From: Acanthacorydalis orientalis
Lineage: Eukaryota; Arthropoda; Insecta; Megaloptera; Corydalidae
DNA length: 64,000 nt
Direction: 5' to 3'
NCBI GenBank assembly: GCA_034766995.1
Contig: CM068313.1
Location: 12,707,512-12,771,511, forward strand
Shown: piece by piece, positions 1 through 14,283 of the stretch
How positions within the stretch are numbered: position 1 is the first letter of the stretch
Layout of the letters: every line of letters begins with the position of its first letter
The notes under the pieces: generated by a model
Databases searched by the model: none
What the model was told of the DNA's origin: nothing
The model's input: only the letters and a program-made list of their open reading frames with translations
Program-made: the position numbers and the translations under genes

Positions 1-308
1 TATTTTTATTTAGTTCTTATTATTTTCATTATGCTAATTCATAGGTTCACTAATTTTATATATTTTTTATATACATTACTTGTTATATCATAACGTCATT
101 ATTTTTATTATCAAGTGTTTTAAAGTACTATTAATATTTAAGAATTCATATTTTGAATGTTTCATTTTCATATTAAGCGGTTTATTTAGTTTTGTTGTGA
201 AAAAAGATGAGGAATTATTAACACCAGCTATTAAATTGTATACTAACTTTTGATTTGATCCAGTATAATCATATAATCAATTCTAAAACTATGTAAATGT
301 GTTAATGA

Positions 309-388
<80 letters not shown>

Positions 389-817
389 CTGGCAACGAAT
401 TCAATTTCGATACTAAAATCTTATTGTTATCTTCTTAAAAAAGATAAATGTCTATATAACCGACATAAATTATACATTATAGCTCTCTATCGTATTCTAA
501 AAGAACATGCTTCAGTTTACGTTTTGTTCTTGAACGTTTTTGATAAGAAGAGACAACTTTTGAAAGTAGATAAAAAAAATATAAAGTTATCAGTAAACAG
601 AACATCAGGATTTTTATCCACGTGCAGTTTATGAGTGCTGGAGAAATCATGAAGTTAATAAAAAGTAAACTCAGTGATTTTAAAGCGTGCGTACTATCAC
701 AACATCCCTGCACATTGAAATATCTCGAAGTGATATTAAATTATGAAGTAAATAACAGATTGTCTATTTATATACATTTTCATCTAGTTTCTACGATAGT
801 GTAACAGAATAACTCAC
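1..817. other. Non-coding stretch, probably intron of the minus-strand receptor gene
   Basis: No exon could be recognised on either strand. A (TA)n tract lies at about 314-382, and short chance reading frames overlap it. Because the minus-strand exon at 818-1089 ends in a good donor (GTGAGT), this stretch should be the next intron of that gene. Confidence 0.5.
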
Positions 818-3800
818 TTGTGTTTCCACATCTGTAACTTCGACACGATAAACGAGTAGTTCACGAAGCGTCAGACTTGTCTGAACGATCAGCGCCAGGA
901 TCGGAATAAACGGCAATATGAGCATTTGTAAGAGTAGTAGACGACGACCACGCTTGTAAGCTGGATTCGTATTCATAGCGCAACAACTTTTTGATGATTG
1001 CGTGGCGTCTTCATCGTCGGAACTTAAAGAGCGTAGTGATACACGGTCGCCGTCGCCGTTTTCGCGATGATCTTTCTTATAAACAGCGGCTGCAATTAAA
1101 AATAAATATTGATATAAATTGATAATGTATAAAATAGTAGAATCTCTTTTATATATTTTTTTTAAATTTCAGTAAATGTAGGAGCTGTGTAAACACGGTC
1201 GCTTTTGGCATAAAATTTATGGTTTAATTTTACATTTGTTTATTTCAGTATTAACATAATATTTATTATCGATTATTAGATATAACTGTTTGCTATTCTA
1301 TAGTATTCATCCCTAAAGTGTTTGAGAGATAAGTACAACTGTATACGAGTACAGTGGCGGATTAAGGAGAGACCGGGATGGGCGGTAATCAAAGACACTT
1401 GGGTGAAAGGGTCTTCACAAAAATAATAACCAAACTTAAAGTATCATATAAAATTCGTCAAGATATTTTCGTCGATTTTGTATAATAAAGTTAACCATTT
1501 TATGAATTTCAGTTTTGATGTTTAGACATTGTGTAAATACTCATAGAATTCCAAACTAGAACAAATTTTCGATATATGGAACACCACGCAATGTCAGTGA
1601 TGGGTCAACGGGTGTCGAACCTGTCGGTCGCCAGGGGACCCGAGCTCTGGGAAAAAATATCATTACATAAAGAAATGAAGCTTACACTTCAATGCCTTAG
1701 CCGATAATAATAAATTTGCGTGAAAAATGCAAAATGATATTGACATTATGTATTTTGATGATGAATTGGAACAATTCTTCCTCTTTATAAGTTAAAAACA
1801 AATTCAATACTGCCACAAAAATATACCAGTCAGCAAATGAATTGTCCTCAAGATTTCCAAATGTTGAAAATATATTTAAAAAAAATAATTTATTAAAAAC
1901 ATATTTTTGATTATTCCTATTTCAAATATATCGAGAGAAAGATCGTTCTCAGCGTTAAAAACTGTGAAAACCTTTCTTCGAAATACAATGTGAGAGAAAA
2001 GGCTAAATAGTATGACGCGTTTGTATATAGGACAAGAAATACTAAATACTATCGATACTTTGAAAATAACTGATGAGTTTGCTCGACAAAAATCTTGAAA
2101 AAGTTTATTCAATTTTTTCACTCCGAATAAAGTGTATGGTTTCAGTTACAGTTTTACATAGTTAAAAGTTTTTGTTTCTTTATTTTTCTGAAAAATAATT
2201 CAGAAATTTTATTTTAATCTAATTTATTTATTTATAGAATAAAGTGATATAAAGAAAAATGTTATGAAATATATTTTTAAACAAAGCCGGTTTTTTTTTG
2301 GTCGTCAGAGAAATTTTGTAGACCCCGTAAATTTTACCGCCAGGGGCCTCGAACTGGATTAATCCTCCCCTGACTGTATAAGAAAGAAACAAAATATTTT
2401 TTGTATGATTTATTGGTTTCAACCAAATCACTTTTACGAAGAAATACAGGTAATGCACTATGAATTATACAAAGAATCATTCAGAATTGTTTACATAATA
2501 AAAAAATTGATTTTTTGTAAACATTTTTCATATATCTTACATATAACAATATAGAAAGTGGAGGAGTTGAACTATGACATTTATCTATCTACCTTGTTAC
2601 ATATTTGTTGGATTTCGATTACAATTTCTTTAATTGCCTTGAAAAATTTCTCTATAGAAAATTTTCAGTAGCCAAAAATGTCTGAAAAGTATTTCAAAGA
2701 ATGCATCGATATAATTTCAGATTTCTAATGTAAAAACATTAATCAAAGTGTTTATTGTGAAAAATAATCTGTAACTCTAGTTAGTGGGGTTTTTCCAATC
2801 AATGAAGTTTATTCTGAACTAAGACATATTGTTTTAATTGTTATGACTCAAAATTTAAATTCTTGCGTGAACAACCAAATATATAAACGCATATAAAAAT
2901 GAAATATCGATTATTATACGGCAGTATCGACGAAACACAAAGAACGAAACGAACACAACAATTGAACAAATTACAAAACACCATCTTGAAATAATTAAGG
3001 GAAGATTTCCGTATCTCAATAATTTGAATGTCATCATCAATAATAATTGAGTGACATCAATGAAAGCCAGCTATTATCTCAAAATGAATTTTCACCCTAC
3101 AGTACATAAAGGTCAGTGCAGTGCGCGTTTCATCGTCGTAGACGGAGAACGCGTGGGTTTTATGATTGATTTGTGGCGTGAAATATGTTTTGTCGTCCGT
3201 TGTAGATATTACAATGTCGCGGTGTCATTAATTAATTACAAAACAGTAATTACTGATCACACGAATAACATAACGTACGGCAATTGTTGTAATATAGAAC
3301 TTTTTAATCAACATATTAAGTAAACGTGTAGTTTTTTTGTCATTTCTAATAGGGATTTAGGTTGACTTGAACGATTAGATAAATTATGATTTTAATTTTA
3401 AAATTTAATTATATCATAATCATTTCAAAGTATTACTCGAAAAATAGTTGTCTTTAGCTCGATCAAATACACGATGATCGAAAAATCATTCCGCAATGTA
3501 TGATAAATATGAAAACATTTACTTTATTGACATCCACTTTACATAAGAATATAAAATTTTTATATTAGAATAATTAAGTAAAATCTTCATACATTTAAAG
3601 TAAGTACCGATTATTAATTCTGTTTTTTTTTAACAGAATTGGATCATTCTCATTTTATTACCAAATCTTCCAAAAGAAAAAACCAATAAAAAGGTCAGAT
3701 GAACAAAGTGACAAAATTCTTTTAGAAATTATTAGTTTGGTGCAAAAGTAATTGCTGTTTTTACGTATCGAGTATAAAGACGCATATATCAGTCAAAAAT

Positions 3801-6189
3801 TATATTTATTAATCAAAATAAAGACCATAGGCCTGCACACATTTCTCCCAACGGGAAGTTTATTCCTACATCGAGAGCGCTTTGAGCTGATGCTCGATCA
3901 TTGAAAACGCTCTCTTGTAGAAAATTCGTCGTAAACCGCAATTATTTTTCTACCAACCTAATATTTTCTGACAGCAAATACTTATTTTTAATATAAAAAA
4001 GAACGTCATTATTAAGTTTTAGTAAAATGAAATCACTATAAGTATAATTGTATGTAAATCACTCTATACTTCTATCTTTAGAACTTCTTAGACTGTCTAC
4101 TTCTCCTTAATTACATTTTTCATCGCTTTAATATAAATTACAAGACGTAGATTTAACCTATATTCTTTTACTAGTGAAAAACAATCATAGGTAATTATTT
4201 AATAAAATACGAATATGAAAAAGAAATGTATATTCAAAAAAACATATATCAAAAAAGATTGGACAAGTAATATGAATTATCGACATCAAAATATCTTTTA
4301 AACAGAACGAAAGGTATTTTATTAATCAATAATTATTGAAATTGTCTTCTAAAAATATTTGTGAACTTTTAAATCTTCTGCAAAACAATTTAAAAATAGA
4401 TCGGATAGATTCAGCAGTTCAAATAATAGAATAAAATAAATAAAACTGTTAATTTATAATTTTTCAGCCCGCACATTAAAAAAAAACTATTTATTTTCAC
4501 TCAAACTTTGCCAACTTTCTTCTCGTATTGATGTTTATAGTTTGACATGAAGTTTACATGAATGGAATGATATACCTCTTCAAGTTCGGATGACGTTCAA
4601 TGAGCTATTAATACAACAATGTGGTATTATGTACAGAATATGCATAACGGATTATGATATGAACTTAATGCCAGGAGTATATGTACACATAATTAAAATA
4701 AACTCTGTTTACAACGTGACCTCATACGTGATCTATAGTATTTAGGACGAAATTTCATGCAGTGATTGTTATAAAAATTAAAGCTGAAAATTAAACAGTT
4801 TCCTTTTTCTTTGAATAATCAGTTTATGTAATGTTTAGAGTATTGAATGTATTATGAATGTATAGAGTACTGCAGTGGTTAATATAAACCTTTTCTTATC
4901 TTTTTTTTGTATCGCGTGAGACAGTTTAAATTTACAATTATCTAATATGTATTTTATTTAATTCGAATTAATAAAAAAAACTGAGATAAAATGTCAGATA
5001 CATAAATTTCATACTGAAAAACGTCGAATACTCAATGAAAAATAAGTCACGCTGAGTATTCAGCAATGAAACGAAGATGAGATTTTGATAGAAGAGTTAC
5101 AAATGTATTTGAAAATTAGTTCATATTTGAAAGATTAATTCATATTTAAAGAAATTGATCGATTCGATAATGTTTACAGGTAGAAAACTTAAAAGACGTT
5201 CGAAATCGTGATTTTGTTGGTTTTCTGTGCATCTGTTGTTCATGTTTGTTTAGCGTGCATTCATCTGCCGAAGAATGAGTTCTTTTCATTTACAACTGGT
5301 TTCAAATGTTGTTACCTTCAAGTAAATTTTCAAATGAGTTGATTCTACTTGAAGATGAGGAGAATCGAAACCATTCATAGAAGAGACCAAATCATTGTTA
5401 TAAACTTCCAAGATTCAGACAGAGCAATCATTTATTAATAGTTTATTCTAATTTTAACATTTATACAGTAATTGACGATTGAAAGGAATCTTGTGTACAA
5501 ACTGATTTTCTATTTTTTTTTTTTAAAAAAAAACAATCAGAAAATTGAAAGAATTTTATTTTACTCGTATATCAACAAATCTTACTTAAAAATGCAATTA
5601 TGCTATATTTAAAAGAATTTTATCGACGAAATCAACCAAAAAAAGTAAAAAACATATTCGAAATCAGTAGGAAAGAGAGACATTCAATCATACGAAATGG
5701 AAAATCATCGAAGAAGCTCTTATCCAGTAGTGGATTGACAGAGGCTGATGATGATAATAATATATAGACCTGTAGTAGATTGTATATAGACTATAAAGTA
5801 GATGTACTTAAAAGTAATTCTGTATTAATTGTAAATTATCTGAAATCAAGAATATTTTTAAAATGAATCTTAAGGACCTATGTAGCAATAGTAATAATAT
5901 TAGAAATATCACAATAAACTTGTACTTTATATACTCAATGAAAACATTTATATTTGACTAAAAATTCCTTTATCGGATTTTAAAATTATTAACTAGTTGT
6001 ATTGAATATAAAACTATATAATAAGACTACAAAATACTGAAACATTTAAAATGAGGTTTTCGAGTCATGGTTTTCTCATTGATTCCATATTTACAGAATT
6101 TTTGATCTTACAACTATTCAAAATAATAATAATAATAATAGCAGTTCTGTCTAATTAAATATTGTAATGAAAGACCATGTGTATATGAG

Positions 6190-6242
<53 letters not shown>

Positions 6243-8810
6243 ACATACATATTAACAAGCATCAGCGTGTGTAATAAATAGATTCGTTTCTGAGAAGCAT
6301 TTAATTAGTTCCTTTGCGCTATAAATAATATAATTAATGACAGGACTGTGAAGAAGATATTAATTAAAAACAATAACTTGAACGACTTACATTGGAAACA
6401 CATCTTTTCTGAGTTCGCTGTTTAAAATTAAATATTTGTTTTGACTCGTTTTCTGTCCTCTCTTCAATGATATTATTTTGTTATAATATTTCGTCGTTAG
6501 TTTACGAGCAAAATATTTGTTTTTCTGGTGATTTTACACGTGCTATATGCTAGATGAGGTTGTTTAATAAAATGGATGTGCTTGTCTTTTATTAGACTCA
6601 GATCAATTTGATGTATATCTTTAACGTAGTAAAAATAATATTCTATATAGTTGCAAATGTATGATTTTTTCTAAGTTTGTAAAGTTTAGAGAAATGAAAC
6701 TAGTTAAATGAATAAAAAATGTTTCTAATAAATCATTATTAAAGATCCATGTAATTATTTACGAAAAAAAATTTCTAGGTCAATAATAATGACTTTATAT
6801 ATTTGATATATATTATTTTTTTCAAAAAGATGTTTATAAAAGTATTGTCTTTTGAAAGACAATAATATTGAAAACCATATTGTCTTCAAAAAATTATAAA
6901 CTCTTTTATTCACATAAATTTAAACCATTCGTTGAAAATATTTAAAACAATGTCAGCAATGTGTAATTAAATATTTTTAATTAACACCAGAGAAAACCTC
7001 TAGTACAAAAAGATACATATTTACTATACAATGTTATTTTTGAATTGAAATATATTCAGTCAAATAAATATTAAAAACGAATTCTGTAAATAAAAATTCA
7101 TAACTTTACCTTCAATTGGCTATTATTTTGTATGAATATGTACGTTTAGGTTATATGTAATCATATATAGGAGCAATAAAAAATATTCAATGCATTCAAA
7201 TATCAACTATTTTAAAAAAATTATAAACTATCTGAATGAATTTAACTATAAAATCTATTTTATTATAGATCTACTTATACATTCAATTGTTTACTTAAAT
7301 AACTGTATTAAATCCTTAAAAATGTAACAAATATAAATTTAAATTGTACTTTTTTAGATTAACTTATTTAATAAAGAAACATACCTTTTATGAAAAGAAC
7401 CATCACTGGAATGCTCAATATTTGAGATTTAGATTTGAATTTAAATATATTTTCGTTTTTTTTTTTTATTAAGTTGATAACAGTTTAACATTAACGTTCC
7501 AAAAGTTATTTGATATTCGCCAAAATTTAAACTCGTGTGTGTGTGTGTGTATGTGTGTGTTTATGTGTGTATGTGTATATGTATGCAAGCTTGACACTAA
7601 ATGAATAGATTCGATATAAACGCATATAGAAACAAGTAAAAAAACTCACATACACTCAGGACCAAAACAAACATAAGACAAAAAGTTTGTCTCGAGTTGC
7701 ATTTAAGTGTTTTTTTTTTGTCGACCTATATAATTCGAACACAAACACGCACGTAATCTATAGTGTTTCCCAATGAAAATTTATTCTCATGCGGGAACAT
7801 TAACTTTACAATCACTCACTGAACGACTGTTTACTGTCTGTATATATAAACGTACTGTATTGGACTGTCGGGTTATTTAAAATTTCGATTGTGCTCGATT
7901 GAGTATATAAAACGCGTCAAAATGAGACAATATGTCTTCATTCGATGTTTATGTGCAATTAAATTAATACTCTGTGTGTTAAAGATGCATGACAAATTAT
8001 TGATTTGATGACAGAAATGATGTTCACAGTTTCGCTGTACCAAATGTTATTATTCGACAATAAGTTTGATAATTTTGAGAATTCGTATATTTTTTTAATG
8101 ATTTATTTTCTATATTTACATTTTTGATTCATTTCGTCCTGTTCCCGAAAATATAAAAAAAAAGAACTTTTCAGTTACTTTTTTTAATATTTTTTGTTAT
8201 TTTCACCCATATTTTGTATTATTGTGTTTAGATGAAAACTCGTGTTATTAGAAAAATATCAAAAAATGAATTAAAAAATGTTCTTATATTTTACCTATTT
8301 TGAATACTTAATTTTAATATTTTTATTTCCTATTCTTCCTATATATTAAAATAATTTTATTTGTATCATTTAAATAAAATATTATGAATAAAAGTTCCAC
8401 TTTGTTCTCTAACTAAGAGGAGAGAGAAAAGACGTGGTTATAATGTAATCAAATTGGGCGCTATGTCGTAAAGCTCCTACATTTTATATATGTTAAAAAA
8501 AATTCGCTTCATAGAAGAATGTATAGAGCCACCTTTTTGGAGACATCTCGTCTCAGAGATCAAAATATCTAGTCATTGCTTTATTATAATCATTACATAT
8601 ATACTTGCAAAACTTCTGAACGCAAATCAGTCAACTAATAGATCAACTGATTTCCCAAAATTTCAAAAATCATTATCATAACTTTCTAAAATTATATAGT
8701 AATATATTAAAAAAAATCCTAACAAATTATAAAAATTATTACATGATATTGTTGTGAATATTTTAATTAGGTGTTTGATATTTTTGTATTTTTTTATATA
8801 CATACATACC

Positions 8811-8857
<47 letters not shown>

Positions 8858-10168
8858 GTAAGTATAAATTTACCAAAAACATGTTTTCCAAACATAAACG
8901 CTGATACAAAACATCACTTCATGTGAAATGGAAAAGTTTGTAATAACATTTTGTTTGTGTTGTTCGTTTCTTGTTTACTATACTGTTTATACTCTTAAAG
9001 CTCCGTTAAATTCACCAATAAATATGGTAACTTTAATTTGTACAACACATAGGGCTTCAAAAAAGAACAATCGGCACCGAAATGTTCTTAGAGGAGCACA
9101 ATGTGTTTTATTTGTGTTATATATTAATCAAGTATAATTTAGATATTTGTTTCGTTATAAATATCGATTCCTGTCTTTAAATTTCTTGTATATTATTAGG
9201 TTTGCTTACGTTTCAATGTTGATATTTGTTTGAAGGAAAATTTAATTACTTAGTATTGGAGTATCGTCGGAATAATAAAATAAAACATACACAAAATTAT
9301 AATTTTTATTGTTAAATATTATACGACATTTTTATATATTTTTTACTAAGAATAATATTTATTATTATAGTAGGACTTAATTTATTGGAACCGTATAGTT
9401 TGAGGATCTTTTGAACTATAACTACTTTAAAAAATGCTTTTTTTTTCTAAATAGTACATAATATTATGAAATAATTAAGAATTAATGATATTACAACGAT
9501 CAAATTGAAAAAAAAATCTAATATACTACTATCAGTCCTCCAGTGAAGATGTAAATGAATGTAAAATATAAAATTATCTCATCTTAGAAGGATAAAAACG
9601 TTTTTTTTTTTAAATATATTCACTATAAAAATTCCAAAAATTTTTATCATATTTGAAACTGAATTCCATAAAAATATTAATTACAAAAAAGGAAAAAATG
9701 ATCCATTTATTTTCAAATTATTTTTTATCGAGAAAAAAAATGATTCTGATATCAAAAAATTGAAATTAGAGTCAGACACCTACATCGGACTGTCAAGTTT
9801 TTTTTCATCATGTTTTAAAAAGTAATGTTCTCAAACTGCATTCTAACTTATCATTTGTAATAGCCATAAAATGAAGATTCATTTCATGTATTGCTTAAAT
9901 AAACGGGAAAATCTTTATAATTCTAATATAAAATTTCTTGAAATACATTTATAAAAAGAAAACAAGGGAGAAAGAATACTAACTCAGTGAGTCTTTAACA
10001 TAAATAAAGTAAAAATGCATCTAGTGAAAATAAAACACTGCTGATAAATTAATTGAAATTACAGAATGCACGATGGAAATTTTTCTTAATTACAAAATAA
10101 CTAACACAAATATAGAAACACTGCAGTTGTATGGTATTGTAATTATTGAGTCAATATTGCATATACGG

Positions 10169-10247
<79 letters not shown>

Positions 10248-10656
10248 ATATGTATGTATGTATGTACATGTATGTGTACATCTATACTTTACACTTATTA
10301 TGACCACGTGTAAGTTTTTAACAATATCTAATAGCATAGCCATAAAAAATAAGATTAACATATTTGAAATGTAGTGAAGTAAAAAGCATACAAACTGAAA
10401 TAGATGATATATTCATTACAAGGTTTCATTTGATGTTCACTTAAGAATAATCTAACCCTTCTCGTTTGTTAACACATCTCGCTCGATATTTAATACGTTA
10501 ATTAATATTATCTAATACAATCTGTAAAGAAGTAAAAAAGATCAACGCTTGAGATTCCCGAAAGTAGAATAAAGATAGAAAAAATTAGCTTACATTTTAT
10601 GTATAAGATAAGATATAAAAGTGTACTTTTATTTTATGTGCCATAGGAAAAAATAA

Positions 10657-10736
<80 letters not shown>

Positions 10737-11224
10737 CGTTTTTTCTTATACTATTTTATTAAATATTTACTTGATTGTTATTTTAATAATATGAATAACT
10801 AGTCTGCGCTATTTTCCGAGATTCTTTTAACAAATCTCTCTAGGAAAACTATAAAACTGACGTTGAATCTTAATTTATAACATATTTTGCTCCACTCCTA
10901 ACTCTTATTATATAATATTAAATTTTTCCTAGACAATAAAATAAATTACACTTATGTTTGTTTTAAGATATTTAAGAAAAATGACAGCATTGAAGTTTAT
11001 TGCAAAATAGATAATATGAACTTATATTACAAATTTTACATTAAATATAAACTAAAAAATGAAACTGACTAAAACTAATGATTTAATTTTTACTATGAAA
11101 GAAATAGAGAATTAATATATAGTTAAAAGTTTTTTTGCAGGTAAAATATTTCTCAAATGCCATGTGATAAATCAACAAATTGAGATTTTAAAAAGTTACA
11201 TAATACTTTTTTGGTTCTTCAATT

Positions 11225-11285
<61 letters not shown>

Positions 11286-11420
11286 CAGTACCTTTTCTCA
11301 AACACTTATAAAATAAACAATTCTATGTAAACGAGAATCGTGCGATAGAAACATCTCACTATTAATTATATACTCACCACCTGTTGTCTGTTGTTCGGAA
11401 CATTCAGCACCGCGACCCAT
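818..11420 (-). CDS. 5' part of a probable NIT-domain receptor guanylyl cyclase (partial gene)
   Basis: Two coding exons on the minus strand. Exon 1 is 11420-11378 (14 codons plus one base, donor GTGAGT); exon 2 is 1089-818 (acceptor TTGCAG, donor GTGAGT). The phases match: exon 1 leaves one base and exon 2 supplies two. The joined product starts MGRGAECSEQQTTG and continues through a polar, acidic and serine-rich cytosolic stretch (LRSLSSDDEDATQSSKS). Next come a basic RGRR, one hydrophobic segment (LLLLQMLILPFIPILALIV) and the start of an extracellular region (LRELLVYRVEVTDVETQ). This order of short cytosolic N-terminus, membrane segment and helical region resembles the start of NIT-domain receptors, which in arthropods and annelids are fused to guanylyl cyclase. 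No cyclase domain lies in the window, so the family name is inference. The intron is 10.3 kb and carries two transposon remnants. The remaining exons are to the left of base 1. Confidence 0.5.
1352..2372 (+). mobile_element. Degenerate hAT-family DNA transposon (C-terminal transposase remnant)
   Basis: The left end reads CAGTGGCGGATTAA and the right end, on the other strand, CAGGGGAGGATTAA: 12 of 14 bases match, typical of hAT ends. An 8-bp direct repeat, ACTGTATA, occurs at 1338-1345 and 2373-2380, close to the ends (6 bases are interposed on the left). At 1937-2098 the plus strand encodes, with one internal stop, ERSFSALKTVKTFLRNTM followed by EKRLNSMTRLYI and ITDEFARQK. This matches the conserved hAT dimerisation domain (ERSFS...LK..KT.LR.TM...RL). 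Stops and the missing N-terminal part show that the copy is dead. It lies in the first intron of the minus-strand receptor gene. Confidence 0.7.
3732..3961 (-). mobile_element. Internally deleted mariner element (230 bp)
   Basis: The element is flanked by TA on both sides (3730-3731 and 3962-3963). The left end begins TTAGTTTGGTGCAAAAGTAA and the right end, on the other strand, TTAGGTTGGTAGAAAAATAA; both continue into an ATTGC(T/G)GTTT core. On the minus strand at 3850-3812 it encodes WEKCVQAYGLYFD followed directly by two stops, the typical C-terminus of a mariner transposase. Only the ends and the transposase tail remain, so the copy is non-autonomous. The inverted repeats closely resemble those of the cecropia-type mariners (the group that includes human Hsmar1/MADE1). 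Confidence 0.8.
6190..6242. repeat. (AT)n-(GT)n compound microsatellite
   Basis: About 13 AT units run straight into about 13 GT units. Confidence 0.95.
10172..10267. repeat. (TA)n microsatellite with TGTA tail
   Basis: About 80 bases of almost pure TA followed by four TGTA-type units. Confidence 0.95.
11231..11284. repeat. (TA)n microsatellite
   Basis: Pure TA dinucleotide tract lying just downstream (in the minus-strand sense) of the receptor gene's first exon. Confidence 0.95.
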
Positions 11421-11565
11421 AATGTACAACGACGACGTTACACGGCGTTATACGACGCTACACGCGCACTTCAACTGTCAAGTGAGCGACTACTTTGATC
11501 CGACGCCGCTTTTACTACAAGCGTCGATTTATTTCGACGCCGCGCAAGCGCCTGCTCCCTTATAA
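11378..11565 (-). promoter_or_regulatory. CpG-rich first exon, 5' UTR and probable promoter
   Basis: This is a short island of clearly higher G+C and CpG content (words such as GACGCCGCGCAAGCG, CGACGACGTTACACGGCG) in very AT-rich surroundings. It includes the first coding bases of the minus-strand receptor gene (ATG at 11420-11418) and the sequence just upstream. Composition and position suggest 5' UTR and promoter; the transcription start is not visible. Confidence 0.5.
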
Positions 11566-11753
11566 TATTACATTTACAATTACACAAAGTTATAGATGTG
11601 TATGATGATGATATATAGAATTGAACAAGCACACCGGGAAGTTGATGTTCGGATAATTCTTGTAAAATGTAATTGTTCAGTCGTATATAGTATTGGAAAA
11701 CTATCATCACGCTGAGTAATGGTATATTCCGTTTGTAGTTGCATAGGAACTCG

Positions 11754-11754
<1 letters not shown>

Positions 11755-11816
<62 letters not shown>
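11755..11816. repeat. (TA)n microsatellite
   Basis: Pure TA tract about 200 bases upstream of the CpG-rich first exon of the receptor gene. Translating it gives meaningless (YI)n peptides. Confidence 0.95.
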
Positions 11817-11821
<5 letters not shown>

Positions 11822-12319
11822 TATTATTAAAATGAAAACATTTTTGAAACAATCGAAACTATCAAGTTGGTGTCTCTTTAATCAATGGCAAATTATAAAA
11901 TCAATGAAAAACTAAAGTATATATTTAGTATTTATAACAAAATCCTCAAAAATATGAAAGGTTAATATATGATATTTATGATCCTGTTGACAATGCTTTA
12001 ATACCAAGTATATCCTCCATGCTGGGAACAAAACCATCGATTTTTTAATCAATCTGCTCTCATAATACTGCAATAGTTGAGCTGTTTTATTTAGATAGTC
12101 TCAAACTAAATGATTACTAATTGGATTGTTTCTATAACAGAAGTTCATCTCTTAGAAAATTCAATGAGTAATGTGACTCGGCATTAAAATTGAGACAATC
12201 ATAATCTTCCGAAGTCACTTTTTCAATAATGTTCTCTAATTTTTTGTATATACTCGTGCATTCCGATTTTATTCAATTTTATGCTGTTATAAATACTTTA
12301 TCGGTCTCTTAGCATGGTT

Positions 12320-12693
<374 letters not shown>

Positions 12694-12814
12694 TGCTTGA
12701 ACATCAATTATTGAACCAAGAAACTTCAATTAGACCAATAATATTGATATTTTTTGAAAAATTGTGCATCAGAAATTCAAACATTATCCAGTTCGGTGTA
12801 TAATATAATCTAAC

Positions 12815-13265
12815 TAATAGCCTACGGTTTAATTGACAACAGATATTGACACTAATGTAAAAAAATTTACACTTTTCAGAAAAAAAAGTTTAGACTAGAT
12901 GCACTTAAGATCTTCTGGATTTTTTATGAAAATTTATATATATATATATATATATATATCGATATCATTAGACTAATTCAAGCTTCTTTATTCATAAACT
13001 GATAATCAGCATTGAAATCATGCATCAAAGTCAAAAAGTACTTTTAGAACAGCGTATGATTTATTAAAATTGTAGTAAATTGGAATAAATCAAGTAAATT
13101 ATTATTCAAAGGACTACTAAGTTAGTTCTGTATAGAATACAATTCAACTGATATTATCTTACGGCTTAATTTTCCATATACAGTGGCACTACTGAATAAA
13201 AATCATGTTTCAGAAAAAAAAATTTTTAAAAGTACATCTTATATCATTTGGATTTCTAGTAAAGT
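12815..13265. repeat. Pair of diverged direct repeats
   Basis: Roughly 100-base segments at about 12822-12930 and 13160-13262 share an ordered set of words: TACGG(T/C)TTAATT, CACTA, TTTCAGAAAAAAA, an (A)GATGCACTT / AGTACATCTT block, and TCTGGATTTTT / TTTGGATTTCT. They look like old copies of one dispersed repeat. No ends can be defined and the family is not recognised. Confidence 0.35.
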
Positions 13266-14252
13266 GAAGTGAAGAACTTATTAATACTATATATAGTTTT
13301 TATTTAATAAGAACAATAGATTTACGAATTATCTCGACCGAAATCTTTAATATGATTTGTTTTAAAAACCATCACGCATACCATAAAATCATAATTATTA
13401 ATCAACATAATATCGTAACTATTTATACTAATGAGATGTATGTGCTACGGATATTTCACTTTTCGATCATAAACATATCATCCTACTTGTGTAATTACTG
13501 ATTATTATTTTTTTGTAAATTTTTTCACTTTTCTCAATGTAATTAAATATTCTTTATTCTTACTTATAAATAAATATTTTCACCAAATCTATGCAAGCCT
13601 AATTGTTGCGGCTCGCTATTCTTCAGTTATATGTTTAAAACTGGCTTGATGAAATATATTTCTTATGCTCTATATACATATTATTAGGTACATCAATTTT
13701 AAGTCTAATTTAAAATTAAATTTCAATTGTTAACAAGAAATAAATTTACACACAAGTCTATCTAAAATTAATTAGTAAAAACATCCTTAAGGATATTCAT
13801 GCCTTTGTACTTTGCCATTTTTAAAATAATCACTAATATACTATATACATTTGACAATAATCTATCATGTAATTATAGTGCTACAGATATTTCGATTACA
13901 AAAATTTGAAAAATATTGAAAATGTATTCGTAAAATAATATAAAAGCCAATGGGTTATTATAACTTTATTTTATTACATTTTGTATCTACTCCAAAATTA
14001 TGCTATTTTCACAGTTTCATTCTAATGATATTTTAAATCTTGCCAAATTTTAATATAATTATTTATTTTTAATTGTATTAATAAAAATGAGAATTTTATT
14101 AATCAAAAATATTTTTTTATTCGAGATTATAAAACTTTTTTTAAAAAAGGTATTAAAAATTTCACTTTTAAAAAATCCCTAGAAATATTTTTTATAATTA
14201 CACTAATGTAAGTATAGTTGCAGCAAAAAAGGATAATTGTATTTATCATTAA

Positions 14253-14254
<2 letters not shown>

Positions 14255-14283
<29 letters not shown>

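Larger units (their letters stand above)
3962..11230. other. Intronic AT-rich sequence with microsatellites
   Basis: No exon was recognised. It holds (TA)n/(TG)n at 6190-6242, a TG-rich tract at 7536-7583, (TA)n at 8814-8854, (TA)n with a TGTA run at 10172-10267, and (TA)n at 10660-10731. Short reading frames at 8490-8681 and 8928-9137 show no family resemblance and are probably chance. Confidence 0.5.

Noticed and set aside
3051..3323. 90-codon open frame with somewhat higher CpG content
   Set aside because: No family resemblance, no splice context, and it lies on the opposite strand inside the receptor gene's intron. Probably chance.
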